64,000 nucleotides of DNA, taken from NCBI RefSeq assembly GCF_029227915.1, contig NC_079881.1, positions 14,919,501 through 14,983,500 of the forward strand, read 5' to 3'. Under the pieces are notes generated by a model. The model saw nothing but the letters and a program-made list of their open reading frames with translations, was not told the DNA's origin and ran no database searches. Shown one piece after another: positions 21,254 through 33,600 of this stretch. Every line of letters starts with the position of its first letter. Position 1 is the first letter of the stretch. The stretch is from Hydractinia symbiolongicarpus. Its lineage: Eukaryota; Cnidaria; Hydrozoa; Anthoathecata; Hydractiniidae. The translations under genes were made by a program, and so were the position numbers.

Positions 21254-21434
21254 TTCTTAGAGCCTGGCGTTCAAGAAAACGACTTAATACACCGTAGACC
21301 ATTGAGATTAAAAGGAACAGCCGAATGGAACTTGTCCGTCCTCGTGGAATCACTTTATTTACGTTTAGACTCCATGTTAGGCCGTAAAAGGCCATATTAC
21401 ATGCTTTAAAGGGCTGTGGAAGCAGTTAGCAGCG
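21254..21434. repeat. Monomer subfamily S2 (181 bp)
   Basis: Head tcttagagcc with gcgttcaag, atacaccgtag, gaacagccg, cttgtccgtcctcg, tcactttatttacg, ccatgttagg, attacatgc and tail gtggaagcagttagcagcg. Dyad-minus. Confidence 0.87.
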
Positions 21435-23177
21435 TTCTTGCAGCCTGACGCTTAAGAAAACGAATTAATACATCGTAGTTCATTGAAATTTAAAGTAATA
21501 GGCCGATGAGCTCCTGTCTGTGCTCGTGGAACTCCCTGACTTAAGTGTAGTCTCCTTATTAAGCCATAAGAGGCCGTATTACACGGTTTAAAGGTCTGTC
21601 CACGTAATTAGGAACGTTCTCAGAGCCTGGCGCTCAAGAAACCGGCTTAATATATCGTAGTCCAATGAGATTGAAAGGAATAGACCGATGGCAATTTGGC
21701 TGGGCTCGTGGAATCACGTGATTTACGTGTAGACTCCAAATTAGGCCGTAAAAGGCCAAACTACAGGCTTTAAAGACATGTGCACGTAGTTAGGAACGTT
21801 CTCAGAGCCTGGCGCTCAAGAAAACGACTTAATACATCGTAGACCATTGAGATTAAAAGGAACAGCCGAATGAAACTTGTCAGAGTTAGTCGAATCACGT
21901 GATTTACGTGTAGACTCCAAATTAGGCCGTAAAAGGCCATATTACAGGCTTTAAAGGCCTGTGTACGTAGTTAGCAGCGTTCTCAGATCCTGGCGCTCAA
22001 GAAAACGACTTAAGACATCGTAGTCCATTGAGATTGACAGCAATAGACTGATGGCAACTTGTCCGGGCTCGTGGAATCACGTGATTTACGTGTAGGCTCC
22101 AAATTATGACGTTAAAAGCGATATTACCGGCTTTAAAGGCCTGTGCACGTAGTTAGCAGCGTTCTCAGATCCCGGCGCTCAAGAAAACGACTTAAGACAT
22201 CGTAGTCCATTGAGATTGAAAGGAATAGACAGATGTCAACTTCTCTGTCCTTGTGGAAACACGTGGTTCACGTGTAGTCTCCAAATTAGGCTGTAAAAAG
22301 ACCTATTATGCGTTTCAAAGGACTGTGTACGTAGTTAGCAGCGTTCATAGAGCCTGGCGTTCAAGAAAACGAATTAATACATCGTAGTTTATTGAAGTTG
22401 AAAGGAATAGGCCGATGACCTCCTGTCTGTGCTCATGGAACTCCCTGACTTAAGTGTAGTCTCCTTATTAGGCCATAAGAGGCCGTATTACACGGTTTAA
22501 AGGTCTGTCCACGTAATTAGGAACGTTCTCAGAGCCTGGCGCTCAAGAAAACGGCTTATTATATCGTAGTCCATTGAGATTAAAAAGAACAGACTGATCC
22601 CCATTTGTCTGGGCTCGTGGAATCACGTGATTTACGTGTACACTCCAAATTAGGCCGTAAAAGGCCAAACTACAGGCTTTAAAGACATGTGCACGTAGTT
22701 AGGAACGTTCTCAGAGCCTGGCGCTCAAGAAAACGACTTAATACATCGTAGACCATTGAGATTAAAAGGAACAGCCGAATGGAACTTGTCAGAGTTAGTG
22801 GAATCACGTGATTTACGTGTAGACTCCATATTAGGCCGTAAAAAGCCATATTACAGGCTTTAAAGGACTGTGCACGTAGTTAGCAGCGTTCATAGAGCCT
22901 GGCGCACAGGAAAACGACTTAGTATATCGTAGTCCATTGAGATTGAAAGGAATAGACCGATGGCAACTTCTCTGGGCTCGTGGAATCACTTTATTTACGT
23001 TTAGACTCCATGTTAGGCCGTAAAAGGCCATATTACATGCTTTAAAGGGCTGTGGAAGCAGTTAGCAGCGTTCTTGCAGCCTGACGCTCAAGAAAACGAA
23101 TTAATACATCGTAGTTCATTGAAATTTAAAGTAATCGGCCGATGACCTCCTGTCTGTGCTCGTAGAACTCCCTGACT

Positions 23178-23181
23178 TAAG
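23178..23181. other. 25-bp deletion junction in T (TAAG direct repeat)
   Basis: The T monomer at 23071 is only 157 bp. Compared with other T copies it lacks the 25 bases between two TAAG words (cttaag ... cataag), leaving a single TAAG. This is the signature of replication slippage or a short-repeat deletion. Confidence 0.92.
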
Positions 23182-23409
23182 AGGCCGTATTACACGGTTT
23201 AAAGGTCTGTCCACGTAATTAGGAACGTTCTCAGAGCCTGGCGCTCAAGAAAACGGCTTATTATATCATAGTCCAATGAGATTGAAAGGAATAGACCGAT
23301 GGCAATTTGGCTGGGCTCGTGGAATCACGTGATTTACGTGTAGACTCTAAATTAGGCCGTAAAAGGCCAAACTACAGGCTTTAAAGACATGTGCACGTAG
23401 TTAGGAACG

Positions 23410-23590
23410 TTCTCAGAGCCTGGCGCTCAAGAAAACGACTTAATACATCGTAGACCATTGAGATTAAAAGGAACAGCCGAATGGAACTTGTCGGAGTTTG
23501 TAGAATCACGTGATTTGCGTGTAGACTCCATATTATGCCGTAAAAGGCCATATTACAGGCTTTAAAGACCTGTGAACGTTGTTAGCAGCG
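23410..23590. repeat. Three-part mosaic monomer D/F2/O
   Basis: D head and first half, F2 middle (gagtttgtagaatc, gtgatttgcgtg, attatgcc), O-like tail (attacagg, aagacctgtgaacg) with a private gttgttagcag. Reproduced at 52807, where it also has cttttcgg. Confidence 0.86.
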
Positions 23591-23772
23591 TTCTCAGATC
23601 CTGGCACTCAAGAAAACGACTTAAGACATCGTAGTCCATTGAGATTGAAAGGAATAGACAGATGTCAACTTCTCTGGGCTCGTGGAATCACGTGACTTAC
23701 ATGCAGTCTCCTTATTAGGCCGTAAAAGGACCTATTATGCGTTTCAAAGGACTGTGTACGTAGTTAGCAGCG
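23591..23772. repeat. A/E hybrid monomer
   Basis: A through agacagatgtcaacttctctg, then E (ggctcg, cttacatgcag). The crossover is within about 23665-23676. It carries tcctggcactcaag, also found in the A at 24318. Copied at 52988, which has ttagatcc. Confidence 0.86.
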
Positions 23773-24499
23773 TTCATAGAGCCTGGCGTTCAAGAAAACG
23801 ACTTAATACATCGTAGACAATTGAGATTAAAAGGAAGAGCCGAATGGAACTTGTCGGAGTTTGTAGAATCACGTGATTTGCGTGTAGACTCCATATTATG
23901 CCGTAAAAGGCCATATTACAAGCTTTAAAGGACTGTGCACGTAGTTAGCAGCGTTCATAGAGCCTGGCGCACAGGAAAACGACTTAGTATATCGTAGTCC
24001 ATTGAGATTAAAAGGAACAGACTAATGGGAACTTGTCTGTGCTCGCGGAATCACGTGATTTACGTGTAGACTCCAAATTAGGCCGTAAAAGGCCATATTT
24101 CAGGCTTTAAAGGCCTGTGCACGCAGTTAGCAGCATTTTTAGAGCCTGGCGCTCAAGAAAACGAATTAATACATCGTAGTCCATTGAGATTGACAGGAAT
24201 AGACTGATGGCAACTTGTCCGGGCTCGTGGAAACACGTAATTTACGTGTAGACTCCTCATTGAGCCGTAAATGTCCATATTACAGGCTTTAAAGAACTGT
24301 GAACGTTGTTAGCAGCGTTCTCAGATCCTGGCACTCAAGAAAACGACTTAAGACATCGTAGTCCATTGAGATTGAAAGGAATAGACAGATGTCAACTTCT
24401 CTGTCCTTGTGGAAACACGTGGTTCACCTGTAGTCTCCAAATTAGGCTGTAAAAAGACCTATTATGCGTTTCAAAGGACTGTGTACGTAGTTAGCAGCG

Positions 24500-24680
24500 T
24501 TCATAGAGCCTGGCGTAAAGAAAACGAATTAATACATCGTAGTTTATTGAAGTTGAAAGGAATAGGCCGATGACCTCCTGTCTGTGCTCATGGAACTCCC
24601 TGACTTAAGTGTAGTCTCCTTATTAGGCCATAAGAGGCCGTATTACATGGTTTAAAGGTCTGTCCACGTAATTAGGAACG
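24500..24680. repeat. B variant with ggcgtaaag head (181 bp)
   Basis: B in which the usual gcgttcaagaaaac reads gcgtaaagaaaac, one base shorter. It is linked to attacatgg in the same monomer and gttatcagagcc plus gaaaatggc in the next C. This is the only copy in the left 53 kb; others are at 53897, 55531, 56801, 57709, 60251 and 63520. Confidence 0.92.
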
Positions 24681-25770
24681 TTATCAGAGCCTGGCGCTCA
24701 AGAAAATGGCTTATTATATCGTAGTCCATTGAGATTAAAAAGAACAGACTGATCCCCATTTGTCTGGGCTCGTGGAATCACGTGATTTACGTGTACACTC
24801 CAAATTAGGCCGTAAAAGGCCAAACTACAGGCTTTAAAGACATGTGCACGTAGTTAGGAACGTTCTCAGAGCCTGGCGCTCAAGAAAACGACTTAATACA
24901 TCGTAGACCATTGAGATCAAAAGGAACAGCCGAATGGAACTTGTCAGAGTTAGTGGAATCACGTGATTTACGTGTAGACTCCATATTAGGCCGTAAAAAG
25001 CCATATTACAGGCTTTAAAGGACTGTGCACGCAGTTAGCAGCATTTTAAGAGCCTGGCGCTCAAGAAAACGACTTAATACATCGTAGTCCATTGAGATTG
25101 ACAGGAATAGACTGATGGCAACTTGTCCGGGCTCGTGGAAACACGTAATTTACGTGTAGACTCCTCATTGAGCCGTAAATGTCCATATTACAGGCTTTAA
25201 AGACCTGTGAACGTAGTTAGCAGCGTTCTCAGATCCTGGCGCTCAAGAAAAAGACTTAAGACATCGTAGTCCGTTGAGATTGAAAGGAATAGACAGATGT
25301 CAACTTCTCTGTCCTTGTGGAAACACGTGGTTCACATGTAGTCTCCAAATTAGGCTGTAAAAAGACCTATTATGCGTTTCAAAGGACTGTGTACGTAGTT
25401 AGCAGCGTTCTTAGAGCCTGGCGTTCAAGAAAACGACTTAATACACCGTAGACCATCGAGATTAAAAGGAACAGCCGAATGGAACTTGTCCGTCCTCGTG
25501 GAATCACTTTATTTACGTTTAGACTCCATGTTAGGCCGTAAAAGGCCATATTACATGCTTTAAAGGGCTGTGGAAGCAGTTAGCAGCGTTCTCAGAGCCT
25601 GGCGCTCAAGAAAACGACTTAAATACATCGTAGACCATTGAGATTAAAAGGAACAGCCGAATGGAACTTGTCAGAGTTAGTCGAATCACGTGATTTACGT
25701 GTAGACTCCAAATTAGGCCGTAAAAGGCCAAACTACAGGCTTTAAAGACATGTGCACGTAGTTAGGAACG

Positions 25771-26495
25771 TTCTCAGAGCCTGGCGCTCAAGAAAACGAC
25801 TTAATACATCGTAGACCATTGAGATTAAAAGGAACAGCCGATTGGAACTTGTCAGAGTTAGTGGAATCACGTGATTTACGTGTAGACTCCATATTAGGCC
25901 GTAAAAAGCCATATTACAGGCTTTAAGGACTGTGCACGTAGTTAGCAGCGTTCATAGAGCCTGGCGCACAGGAAAACGACTTAGTATATCGTAGTCCATT
26001 GAGATTGAAAGGAATAGACCGATGGCAACTTCTCTGGGCTCGTGGAATCACGTGACTTACATGCAGTCTCTTTATTAGGCCGTAAAAGGCCATATTACAG
26101 GCTTTAAAGGACTGTGCACTTAGTTAGCAGCGTTCATAGAGCCTGGCGCATAGAAAAACGACTTAGTATATCGTAGACCATTGAGATTAAAAGGAACAGC
26201 CGAATGGAACTTGTCGGAGTTCGTAGAATCACGTGATTTACGTGTAGACTCCTCATTGAGCCGTAAATGTCCATATTACACACTTTAAAGGCTTGTACAC
26301 GTAGTTGGTAACCTTTTTAGACACTGGCGCTAGAGAAAACGACTTAAGACATCGTAGTCCATTGAGATTGAAAGGAACAGACCAATGGGAACTTGTCTGT
26401 GCTCGTGGAATCAATTTATTCACGTTTAGACTCCATATTAGGCCGTAAAAGGCCATATTACAGGCTTTAAAGGCCTGTGCACGTAGTTAGCAGCG
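25771..26495. repeat. Four monomers D2-E4-P-Q leading into the duplicated 1,998-bp unit
   Basis: Starts: 25771, 25951, 26133, 26314. The same order D2-E4-P-Q is found at 9085, 11808, 34123 and 37935. The P copy reads catagaaaaacg where other P copies have cataggaaaacg. From about 26455 onward the sequence belongs to the first copy of the 1,998-bp tandem duplication. Confidence 0.88.
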
Positions 26496-28493
26496 TTCTT
26501 AGAGTCTGACGTTCAAGAAAACGAGTTATTACATCGTAGTCCGTTGAGATTAAAAAGACCAGACTGATCCCCACTTGTCTGAGCTCGTGGAATCACGTGA
26601 TTTACGTGTAGTCTCCTTATTAGGCCATAAGAGGCCGTATTACACGGTTTAAAGGTCTGTCCACGTAATTAGGAACGTTCTCAGAGCCTGGCGCTCAAGA
26701 AAACGGCTTATTATATCGTAGTCCATTGAGATTAAAAAGAACAGCCGAATGGAACTTGTCAGAGTCAGTCGAATCACGTGATTTACGTGTAGACTCCAAA
26801 TTAGGCCGTAAAAGGCCATATTACAGGCTTTAAAGGCCTGTGTACGTAGTTAGCAGCGTTCTCAGATCCTGGCGATCAAGAAAACGACTTAAGACATCGT
26901 AGTCCATTGAGATTGAAAGGAATAGACAGATGTCAACTTCTCTGTCCTTGTGGAATCACTTTATTTACGTTTAGACACCATGTTAGGCCGTAAAAGGCCA
27001 TATTACATGCTTTAAAGGGCTGTGGAAGCAGTTAGCAGCGTTCTTGCAGCCTGACGCTCAAGAAAACGAATTAATACATCGTAGTTCATTGAAATTTAAA
27101 GTAATAGGCCGATGACCTCCTGTCTGTGCTCGTGGAACTCCCTGACTTAAGTGTAGTCTCCTTATTAGGCCATAAGAGGCCGTATTACACGGTTTAAAGG
27201 TCTGTCCACGTAATTAGGAACGTTCTCAGAGCCTGGCGCTCAAGAAAACGGCTTATTATATCGTAGTCCAATGAGATTGAAAGGAATAGACCGATGGCAA
27301 TTTGGCTGGGCTCGTGGAATCCCGTGATTTACGTGTAGACTCCAAATTAGGCCGTAAAAGGCCAAACTACAGGCTTTAAAGACATGTGCACGTAGTTAGG
27401 AACGTTCTCAGAGCCTGGCGCTCAAGAAAACGACTTAATGCATCGTAGACCATTGAGATTAAAAGGAACAGCCGAATGGAACTTGTCAGAGTCAGTAGAA
27501 TCACGTGATTTACGTGTAGACTCCAAATTAGGCCGTAAAAGTCCATATTACAGGCTTTAAAGGCCTGTGTACGTAGTTAGCAGCGTTCTCAGATCCTGGC
27601 GCTCAAGAAAACGACTTAAGACATCGTAGTCCATTGAGATTGAAAGGAATAGACAGATGTCAACTTCTCTGTCCTTGTGGAAACACGTGGTTCACGTGTA
27701 GTCTCCAAATTAGGCTGTAAAAAGACCTATTATGCGTTTCAAAGGATGTGTACGTAGTTAGCAGCGTTCATAGAGCCTGGCGTTCAAGAAAACGAATTAA
27801 TACATCGTAGTTTATTGAAGTTGAAAGGAATAGGCCGATGACCTCCTGTCTGTGCTCATGGAACTCCCTGACTTAAGTGTAGTCTCCTTATTAGGCCATA
27901 AGAGGCCGTATTACACGGTTTAAAGGTCTGTCCACGTAATTAGGAACGTTCTCAGAGCCTGGCGCTCAAGAAAACGGCTTATTATATCGTAGTCCAATGA
28001 GATTGAAAGGAATAGACAGATGTCAACTTCTCTGTCCTTGTGGAAACACGTGGTTCACGTGTAGTCTCCAAATTAGGCTGTAAAAAGACCTATTATGCGT
28101 TTCAAAGGATGTGTACGTAGTTAGCAGCGTTCATAGAGCCTGGCGTTCAAGAAAACGAATTAATACATCGTAGTTTATTGAAGTTGAAAGGAATAGGCCG
28201 ATGACCTCCTGTCTGTGCTCATGGAACTCCCTGACTTAAGTGTAGTCTCCTTATTAGGCCATAAGAGGCCGTATTACACGGTTTAAAGGTCTGTCCACGT
28301 AATTAGGAACGTTCTCAGAGCCTGGCGCTCAAGAAAACGGCTTATTATATCGTAGTCCATTGAGATTAAAAAGAACAGACTGATCCCCATTTGTCTGGGC
28401 TCGTGGAATCACGTGATTTACGTGTAGACTCCAAATTAGGCCGTAAAAGGCCATATTACAGGCTTTAAAGGCCTGTGCACGTAGTTAGCAGCG
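26496..28493. repeat. 1,998-bp 11-monomer tandem duplication, copy 1
   Basis: Starts: R 26496, C/M 26678, A/G 26859, T 27041, U 27223, D/M 27405, A 27586, B 27767, U/A 27949, B 28130, C/Q 28312. The unit returns at 28494 with a constant offset. Two differences were seen over 2 kb: aaaagaccag here against aaaagaacag in R of copy 2, and aggccataag here against aggcaataag near 29894 in copy 2. The real breakpoint lies inside the last monomer, near 28440-28455, where C switches to Q in the shared taggccgtaaaaggcca. Confidence 0.95.
28440..28455. other. Crossover junction of the 26.5-30.5 kb 1,998-bp duplication
   Basis: The monomer at 28312 is C up to ccaaattagg and Q-like from ggccatattacagg on. 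The switch lies in the shared taggccgtaaaaggcca, the hairpin box. The unbroken parents are the C at 30310 and the Q at 26314. Confidence 0.9.
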
Positions 28494-30491
28494 TTCTTAG
28501 AGTCTGACGTTCAAGAAAACGAGTTATTACATCGTAGTCCGTTGAGATTAAAAAGAACAGACTGATCCCCACTTGTCTGAGCTCGTGGAATCACGTGATT
28601 TACGTGTAGTCTCCTTATTAGGCCATAAGAGGCCGTATTACACGGTTTAAAGGTCTGTCCACGTAATTAGGAACGTTCTCAGAGCCTGGCGCTCAAGAAA
28701 ACGGCTTATTATATCGTAGTCCATTGAGATTAAAAAGAACAGCCGAATGGAACTTGTCAGAGTCAGTCGAATCACGTGATTTACGTGTAGACTCCAAATT
28801 AGGCCGTAAAAGGCCATATTACAGGCTTTAAAGGCCTGTGTACGTAGTTAGCAGCGTTCTCAGATCCTGGCGATCAAGAAAACGACTTAAGACATCGTAG
28901 TCCATTGAGATTGAAAGGAATAGACAGATGTCAACTTCTCTGTCCTTGTGGAATCACTTTATTTACGTTTAGACACCATGTTAGGCCGTAAAAGGCCATA
29001 TTACATGCTTTAAAGGGCTGTGGAAGCAGTTAGCAGCGTTCTTGCAGCCTGACGCTCAAGAAAACGAATTAATACATCGTAGTTCATTGAAATTTAAAGT
29101 AATAGGCCGATGACCTCCTGTCTGTGCTCGTGGAACTCCCTGACTTAAGTGTAGTCTCCTTATTAGGCCATAAGAGGCCGTATTACACGGTTTAAAGGTC
29201 TGTCCACGTAATTAGGAACGTTCTCAGAGCCTGGCGCTCAAGAAAACGGCTTATTATATCGTAGTCCAATGAGATTGAAAGGAATAGACCGATGGCAATT
29301 TGGCTGGGCTCGTGGAATCCCGTGATTTACGTGTAGACTCCAAATTAGGCCGTAAAAGGCCAAACTACAGGCTTTAAAGACATGTGCACGTAGTTAGGAA
29401 CGTTCTCAGAGCCTGGCGCTCAAGAAAACGACTTAATGCATCGTAGACCATTGAGATTAAAAGGAACAGCCGAATGGAACTTGTCAGAGTCAGTAGAATC
29501 ACGTGATTTACGTGTAGACTCCAAATTAGGCCGTAAAAGTCCATATTACAGGCTTTAAAGGCCTGTGTACGTAGTTAGCAGCGTTCTCAGATCCTGGCGC
29601 TCAAGAAAACGACTTAAGACATCGTAGTCCATTGAGATTGAAAGGAATAGACAGATGTCAACTTCTCTGTCCTTGTGGAAACACGTGGTTCACGTGTAGT
29701 CTCCAAATTAGGCTGTAAAAAGACCTATTATGCGTTTCAAAGGATGTGTACGTAGTTAGCAGCGTTCATAGAGCCTGGCGTTCAAGAAAACGAATTAATA
29801 CATCGTAGTTTATTGAAGTTGAAAGGAATAGGCCGATGACCTCCTGTCTGTGCTCATGGAACTCCCTGACTTAAGTGTAGTCTCCTTATTAGGCAATAAG
29901 AGGCCGTATTACACGGTTTAAAGGTCTGTCCACGTAATTAGGAACGTTCTCAGAGCCTGGCGCTCAAGAAAACGGCTTATTATATCGTAGTCCAATGAGA
30001 TTGAAAGGAATAGACAGATGTCAACTTCTCTGTCCTTGTGGAAACACGTGGTTCACGTGTAGTCTCCAAATTAGGCTGTAAAAAGACCTATTATGCGTTT
30101 CAAAGGATGTGTACGTAGTTAGCAGCGTTCATAGAGCCTGGCGTTCAAGAAAACGAATTAATACATCGTAGTTTATTGAAGTTGAAAGGAATAGGCCGAT
30201 GACCTCCTGTCTGTGCTCATGGAACTCCCTGACTTAAGTGTAGTCTCCTTATTAGGCCATAAGAGGCCGTATTACACGGTTTAAAGGTCTGTCCACGTAA
30301 TTAGGAACGTTCTCAGAGCCTGGCGCTCAAGAAAACGGCTTATTATATCGTAGTCCATTGAGATTAAAAAGAACAGACTGATCCCCATTTGTCTGGGCTC
30401 GTGGAATCACGTGATTTACGTGTAGACTCCAAATTAGGCCGTAAAAGGCCAAACTACAGGCTTTAAAGACATGTGCACGTAGTTAGGAACG
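28494..30491. repeat. 1,998-bp 11-monomer tandem duplication, copy 2
   Basis: Starts: R 28494, C/M 28676, A/G 28857, T 29039, U 29221, D/M 29403, A 29584, B 29765, U/A 29947, B 30128, C 30310. The last C is a normal C with tail ggccaaactacagg and gaacg, unlike the C/Q hybrid that closes copy 1. This shows that copy 1 ends at the crossover and copy 2 keeps the original right flank. Confidence 0.94.
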
Positions 30492-30672
30492 TTCTCAGAG
30501 CCTGGCGCTCAAGAAAACGACTTAATACATCGTAGACCATTGAGATTAAAAGGAACAGCCGATTGGAACTTGTCAGAGTTAGTGGAATCACGTGATTTAC
30601 GTGTAGACTCCATATTAGGCCGTAAAAAGCCATATTACAGGCTTTAAAGGACTGTGCACTTAGTTAGCAGCG
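30492..30672. repeat. D2/E4 hybrid monomer at the left edge of the 3,812-bp HOR
   Basis: The monomer starts as D2 (gccgattgg, gttagtgg) and ends with the E4 tail (ggactgtgcacttag), which is otherwise always part of E4. The switch lies in the shared attaggccgtaaaa or just after it, about 30613-30630, because the base pattern aaaaagcc is still D. It removes one monomer and opens the first copy of the 3,812-bp repeat at P. Confidence 0.88.
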
Positions 30673-33600
30673 TTCATAGAGCCTGGCGCATAGGAAAACG
30701 ACTTAGTATATCGTAGACCATTGAGATTAAAAGGAACAGCCGAATGGAACTTGTCGGAGTTCGTAGAATCACGTGATTTACGTGTAGACTCCTCATTGAG
30801 CCGTAAATGTCCATATTACACACTTTAAAGGCTTGTACACGTAGTTGGTAACCTTTTTAGACACTGGCGCTAGAGAAAACGACTTAAGACATCGTAGTCC
30901 ATTGAGATTGAAAGGAACAGACCAATGGGAACTTGTCTGTGCTCGTGGAATCAATTTATTCACGTTTAGACTCCATATTAGGCCGTAAAAGGCCATATTA
31001 CAGGCTTTAAAGGCCTGTGCACGTAGTTAGCAGCGTTCTTAGAGTCTGACGTTCAAGAAAACGAGTTATTACATCGTAGTCCGTTGAGATTAAAAAGAAC
31101 AGACTGATCCCCACTTGTCTGAGCTCGTGGAATCACGTGATTTACGTGTAGTCTCCTTATTAGGCCATAAGAGGCCGTATTACACGGTTTAAAGGTCTGT
31201 CCACGTAATTAGGAACGTTCTCAGAGCCTGGCGCTCAAGAAAACGGCTTATTATATCGTAGTCCATTGAGATTAAAAAGAACAGACTGATCCCCACTTGT
31301 CTGGGCTCGTGGAATCACGTGATTTACGTGTAGACTCCAAATTAGGCCGTAAAAGGCCAAATTACAGGCTTTAAAGACATGTGCACGTAGTTAGGAACGT
31401 TCTCAGAGCCTGGCGCTCAAGAAAACGACTTAGTATATCGTAGTCCATTGAGATTAAAAGGAACAGACCAATGGGAACTTGTCTGTCCTCGTGGAATCAC
31501 TTTATTTCCGTTTAGACTCCATGTTAGGCCGTAAAAGGCCATATTACAGGCTTTAAAGGCCTGTGGAAGAAGTTAGCAGCGTTCTTGCAGCCTGACGCTC
31601 AAGAAAACGACTTAATACATCGTAGACCATTGAGATTAAAAGGAAGAGCCGAATGGAACTTGTCTGTCCTCGTGGAATCACTTTATTTACGTTTAGACTC
31701 CATGTTAGGCCGTAAAAGGCCATATTACAGGTTTTAAAGGCCTGTGGAAGAAGATAGCAGCGTTCTTGCAGCCTGACGCTCAAGAAAACGACTTAATACA
31801 TCGTAGACCATTGAGATTAAAAGGAACCGCCGAATGGAACTTGTCAGAGTTAGTGGAATCGCGTGATTTACGTGTAGACTCCATATTAGGCCGTAAAAAG
31901 CCATATTACAGGCTTTAAAGGACTGTGCACGTAGTTATAAGCGTTCATAGAGCCTGGCGCACAGGAAAACGACTTAGTATATCGTAGTCCATTGAGATTG
32001 AAAGGAATAGACCGATGGCAACTTCTCTGGGCTCGTGGAATCACGTGACTTACACGCAGTCTCCTTATTAGGCCGTAAAAGGACCTATTATGCGTTTCAT
32101 AGGACTGTGTACGTAGTTAGCAGCGTTCATAGAGCCTGGCGTTCAAGAAAACGACTTAATACATCGTAGACAATTGAGATTAAAAGGAACAGCCGAATGG
32201 AACTTGTCGGAGTTCGTAGAATCACGTGATTTACGTGTAGATTTCATATTATGCCGTAAAAGGCAATATTACAAGCTTTAAAGGACTGTGCACGTAGTTA
32301 GCAGCGTTCATAGAGCCTGGCGCACAGGAAAACGACTTTGTATATCGTAGTCCATTGAGATTAAAAGGAACAGACTAATGGGAACTTGTCTGTGCTCGTG
32401 GAATCACTTTATTTACGTTTAGACTCCATGTTAGGCCGTAAAAGGCCATATTACATGCTTTAAAGGCCTGTGGAAGAAGTTAGCAGGGTTCTTGCAGCCT
32501 GACGCTCAAGAAAACGTATTAATACATCGTAGTTCATTGAAGTTGAAAGGAATAGGCCGATGACCTCCTGTCTGTGCTCGTGGAATCACGTGACTTACAT
32601 GCAGTCTCCTTATTAGGCCGTAAAAGAACCTATTATGCGTTCAAAGGACTGTGTACGTAGTTAGCAGCGTTCATAGAGCCTGGCGTTCAAGAAAACAACT
32701 TAATACATCGTAGGCAATTGAGATTAAAAGGAACAGCCGAATGGAACTTGTCAGAGTTAGTCGAATCACGTGATTTACGTGTAGACTCCAAATTAGGCCG
32801 TTAAAGGCCAAATTACAGGCTTTAAAGACATGTGCACGTAGTTAGCAGCGTTCTCAGATCCTGGCGCTCAAGAAAACGACTTAAGACATCGTAGTCCATT
32901 GAGATTGAAAGGAATAGACAGATGTCAACTTCTCTGTCCTTGTGGAAACACGTGGTTCACGTGTAGTCTCTAAATTAGGCTGTAAAAAGACCTATTATGC
33001 GTTTCAAAGGACTGTGTACGTAGTTAGCAGCGTTCATAGAGCCTGGCGTTCATGAAAACGAATTAATACATCGTAGTTTATTGAAGTTGAAAGGAATAGG
33101 CCGATGACCTCCTGTCTGTGCTCATGGAACTCCCTGACTTAAGTGTAGTCTCCTTATTAGGCCATAAGAGGCCGTATTACACGGTTTAAAGGTCTGTCCA
33201 CGTAATTAGGAACGTTCTCAGAGCCTGGCGCTCAAGAAAACGGCTTATTATATCGTAGTCCATTGAGATTAAAAAGAACAGACTGATCCCCATTTGTCTG
33301 GGCTCGTGGAATCACGTGATTTACGTGTAGACTCCAAATTAGGCCGTAAAAGGCCAAACTACAGGCTTTAAAGACATGTGCACGTAGTTAGGAACGTTCT
33401 CAGAGCCTGGCGCTCAAGAAAACGACTTAATACATCGTAGACCATTGAGATTAAAAGGAACAGCCGATTGGAACTTGTCAGAGTTAGTGGAATCACGTGA
33501 TTTACGTGTAGACTCCATATTAGGCCGTAAAAAGCCATATTACAGGCTTTAAGGACTGTGCACGTAGTTAGCAGCGTTCTCAGATCCTGGCGCTCAAGAA

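Larger units (their letters stand above)
19618..22888. repeat. 18-monomer block (3,271 bp) V-T-U-Dq-E-F2-G2-O-A2-S2-T-U-(D/M)-N-A-B-C-D
   Basis: Starts: 19618, 19800, 19982, 20164, 20345, 20527, 20708, 20890, 21072, 21254, 21435, 21617, 21799, 21980, 22162, 22344, 22526, 22708. The first six monomers are copy 2 of the 1,090-bp duplication. V starts again at 22889. The right-hand relative (49923 onward) follows the same order but jumps from O straight to N, skipping the five monomers at 21072-21979. Confidence 0.9.
22889..25770. repeat. 16-monomer block with mosaic monomers, V to Dq/C
   Basis: Starts: V 22889, T with 25-bp deletion 23071, U 23228, D/F2/O mosaic 23410, A/E hybrid 23591, F2 23773, G2 23954, O 24136, A 24318, B 24500, C 24681, D with G2 tail 24863, O 25044, A2 25226, S2 25408, Dq/C hybrid 25589. 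The block matches 52286 onward at a constant offset of 29,397 bp up to about 25720. It holds the only left-half copy of the ggcgtaaag variant of B, which is amplified in the last 10 kb. Confidence 0.9.
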
